Below the pieces are notes generated by a model. That model did not search any database. It saw nothing but the letters and a program-made list of their open reading frames with translations, and was not told the origin of the DNA. Made by a program: the position numbers and the translations under genes. This document shows positions 62,760-64,000 of a stretch of DNA of 64,000 nucleotides, piece by piece (position 1 is the stretch's first letter; each line of letters begins with the position of its first letter). The DNA is from Gymnodinialimonas sp. 202GB13-11 (GTDB taxonomy: Bacteria; Pseudomonadota; Alphaproteobacteria; Rhodobacterales; Rhodobacteraceae): contig NZ_JBFRBH010000001.1 of assembly GCF_040932485.1 (NCBI RefSeq), positions 3,088,212 to 3,152,211 of the forward strand, written 5' to 3'.

Positions 62760-63671
62760 GTGAGCGACGCGCCCTATCCGGGCCTCGCGCCCGACCTTTG
62801 GGATTTGGTGGCCGACATGGCTGCCGATCCCAACCCCGTGCCGGAGCATGAGCGGCCTCTGGAAACCCTGCGCGCTGCGGTCGCCCGGATGGAGGCGACC
62901 TTGCCGCCCCTTCCCCAATCGATCAAAACCTGCGACTGGACCATATCCTGCAACGGGCGCGACGTGCCCCTGCGCAGCTATACCAGCCCCAAACGTGCCA
63001 AAGGCACGATGCTCTACTTCCACGGCGGCGGGTGGGTGCTCGGCTCACTCAAGGGCCACGATCTTGTCTGCGCCGACCTTGCACTGGAAACCGGCCTCAC
63101 CATCGTCAGCATCGACTACGCCCTTTCCCCAGAACATCCCTATCCGGCTGCGTTGAAAGAAGGTCTCGCCGCCATTGCGCATCTGGCCGAACAAGGCCCG
63201 CTCTGGCTCGGCGGCGACAGCGCCGGGGCCAACCTCGCCCTCGGCTGCGCGCTGCACCTGCGTGATCACAACGCCCCTGTGCCGGACGGCCTGTTTCTGA
63301 TCTACCCCGCAACGGACCGGACTTGTGCTTCCCCGTCCCACACCCACCACGCGAGGGCGCCCTATCTCTCCACCAAAGTCATGCACCGCTGCTGGCACGA
63401 ATATCTCGGAGCCACGGCAGATGCGCCTTACGCCGACATTGCCCACAGCAACCTGCAAGGCCTCCCTCAGTCCGTGATCCTAACCGCTGAGCTCGATCCA
63501 TTGGTGGATGAAGGCGATGCTCTCGCCAGAGCCATCGCCGGTCACGCCACCGTCTGGCACGAACAAGCAAAGGGTCTGATCCACGGCTTCCTGCGCTTCC
63601 GTGCCACATCACCAACCTCAGACGCCGCCTTCCGCCGCGCCGCGCGCGCGCTCGCCGACCGCCTCACCTGA
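62760..63671 (+). CDS. Alpha/beta hydrolase of the hormone-sensitive lipase family
   Basis: 303 residues. Oxyanion HGGG at 88-91 (LYFHGGGWVLGS), nucleophile Ser154 in GGDSAGANLALG, acid in ELDPLVDEGDAL and His in GLIHGFL. An esterase acting on short or medium acyl esters. It starts at GTG 62760, 3 bp after the winged-helix gene stop; ATG 62817 is a shorter option. Likely part of the same transcript. The end is followed by element C. Confidence 0.9.
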   Translation: MSDAPYPGLAPDLWDLVADMAADPNPVPEHERPLETLRAAVARMEATLPPLPQSIKTCDWTISCNGRDVPLRSYTSPKRAKGTMLYFHGGGWVLGSLKGHDLVCADLALETGLTIVSIDYALSPEHPYPAALKEGLAAIAHLAEQGPLWLGGDSAGANLALGCALHLRDHNAPVPDGLFLIYPATDRTCASPSHTHHARAPYLSTKVMHRCWHEYLGATADAPYADIAHSNLQGLPQSVILTAELDPLVDEGDALARAIAGHATVWHEQAKGLIHGFLRFRATSPTSDAAFRRAARALADRLT

Positions 63672-63708
63672 AAACACGAAACGGGCCGACCCAAAGGACG
63701 ACCCGCTC

Positions 63709-63755
63709 CATCTTTGTTCTTCAAATATGCTGGGGGGTTTGGGGGCTGGCCCCCC
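63709..63755 (-). repeat. Extragenic element, copy C
   Basis: Read on the minus strand: TGGGGGGCCAGCCCCC stem, AAACCCCCCAG, then CATATTTGAAGAACAAAG and ATGGA. Same order of parts as copies at 4241 and 56854; again between convergent genes. Between 63671 and 63709 the minus strand also holds an imperfect CGGGTCG/CGGCCCG hairpin followed by TTTCGTGTTTT, a possible extra terminator. Confidence 0.6.
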
Positions 63756-63761
63756 AATGCC

Positions 63762-64000
63762 TCAGCAGTAAGGTGCGCCGCGGCCCCAACCGGCTGCATC
63801 GGTGATCGAGCCGTTATCGGCGTCGGTCGCACCCGTAGCGACACCACCGCTGCCGCGCGGGCAGGAACCGGCGTCGGTCCAGGTGCCATTGTCGATGTCA
63901 GCGGCCGCTGCCGCCGTCGGGATCGTTGCAACTGCACCGGCTGCGCCACCGGCAGCCATCAGGCCAAGGAAGCCACGGCGGCCCTTCGGGCGATCCGTCG
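63762..64000 (-). CDS. Tat-exported microprotein with two DxDNG repeats (partial)
   Basis: Partial; the start codon lies beyond the right edge. In the visible 78 codons the N-terminus reads TDRPKGRRGFLGLMAAGGAA, a twin-arginine signal, with cleavage probably near AAAAA. The mature part is only about 45 residues and holds two imperfect repeats, DIDNGTWTDAGSCPRGSGG and DADNGSITDAAGWGRG, ending APYC. DxDNGxxxD resembles calcium-binding loops. An internal ATG at about 63959 would lose the Tat motif. No family name is certain. Confidence 0.7.
   Translation of the reverse strand, partial: TDRPKGRRGFLGLMAAGGAAGAVATIPTAAAAADIDNGTWTDAGSCPRGSGGVATGATDADNGSITDAAGWGRGAPYC

Overview
The window looks like chromosomal DNA from a member of the Rhodobacteraceae/Roseobacter group (Alphaproteobacteria). 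The evidence is gene content typical of that group (CcrM GANTC methyltransferase next to rnhB, DUF2125, DUF3576, DUF4170, DUF1244, TIGR03862 flavoprotein, a secreted Gram-negative porin), GC-rich coding sequence with long antisense shadow frames, and dense packing with many 4-bp ATGA overlaps. I see no tRNA, rRNA, CRISPR, insertion sequence or prophage. Almost everything is core housekeeping.

Layout. 0-5 kb: rpmI-rplT (rplT runs off the left end), an ExoD-family membrane protein, pyruvate kinase, N-formylglutamate amidohydrolase, DUF1244, yaaA. 5-14 kb: recQ; a minus operon FAD reductase-rsmD-HAD phosphatase; a peroxiredoxin; and a five-gene minus operon ridA-GDPD-FemAB-like-pterin dehydratase-MscS. 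14-19 kb: the lipid transport pair mlaA-mlaC, hspQ, an AEC transporter, a lytic transglycosylase lipoprotein, lolA and a PEBP-family protein. 19-27 kb: a methyltransferase, ftsK, an aminotransferase, an amidase, a UbiH-type monooxygenase and two tandem paralogous membrane proteins. 27-34 kb: minus block xthA-CnoX-like thioredoxin-LON domain protein-Trm112-like protein (59 aa, easily missed), an alpha/beta hydrolase, an MFS transporter, a glyoxalase-fold gene behind a near-perfect SoxR promoter, and an orphan response regulator. 34-45 kb: ribA with a degenerate N-terminal domain, an L,D-transpeptidase, yggS, a major porin, then DUF3576-leuS-lptE-holA-GST, a TIGR03862 flavoprotein and a divergent HNH protein. 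45-56 kb: SDR and enoyl-CoA hydratase, DUF2125, pmbA, cysQ, DUF4170-waaA-lpxK, dsbA-dciA, mutY and alkB. 57-64 kb: NAD(P)-binding protein, bicupin, ccrM-rnhB, three small secreted unknowns, a membrane-anchored winged-helix protein, an esterase and a Tat-exported microprotein cut by the right end.

Several genes serve the cell envelope: LolA, LptE, WaaA, LpxK, MlaA/MlaC, porin, L,D-transpeptidase, lytic transglycosylase and FtsK. Others serve genome maintenance: RecQ, XthA, MutY, HolA, DciA, RNase HII and CcrM.

The most interesting signals are regulatory or small: (1) a membrane protein with a C-terminal OmpR-type winged helix, overlapping a small secreted cysteine protein; (2) a SoxR operator-promoter in front of a glyoxalase-fold gene; (3) a ccrM promoter whose -10 and spacer contain GANTC sites, with a third GANTC just upstream; (4) a candidate small RNA at 50.37-50.49 kb with several CU-rich anti-Shine-Dalgarno-like segments, and a second candidate at 33.0 kb; (5) a recurrent extragenic element in three tail-to-tail gaps; (6) three convergent gene pairs that interlock through self-complementary stop tetramers.
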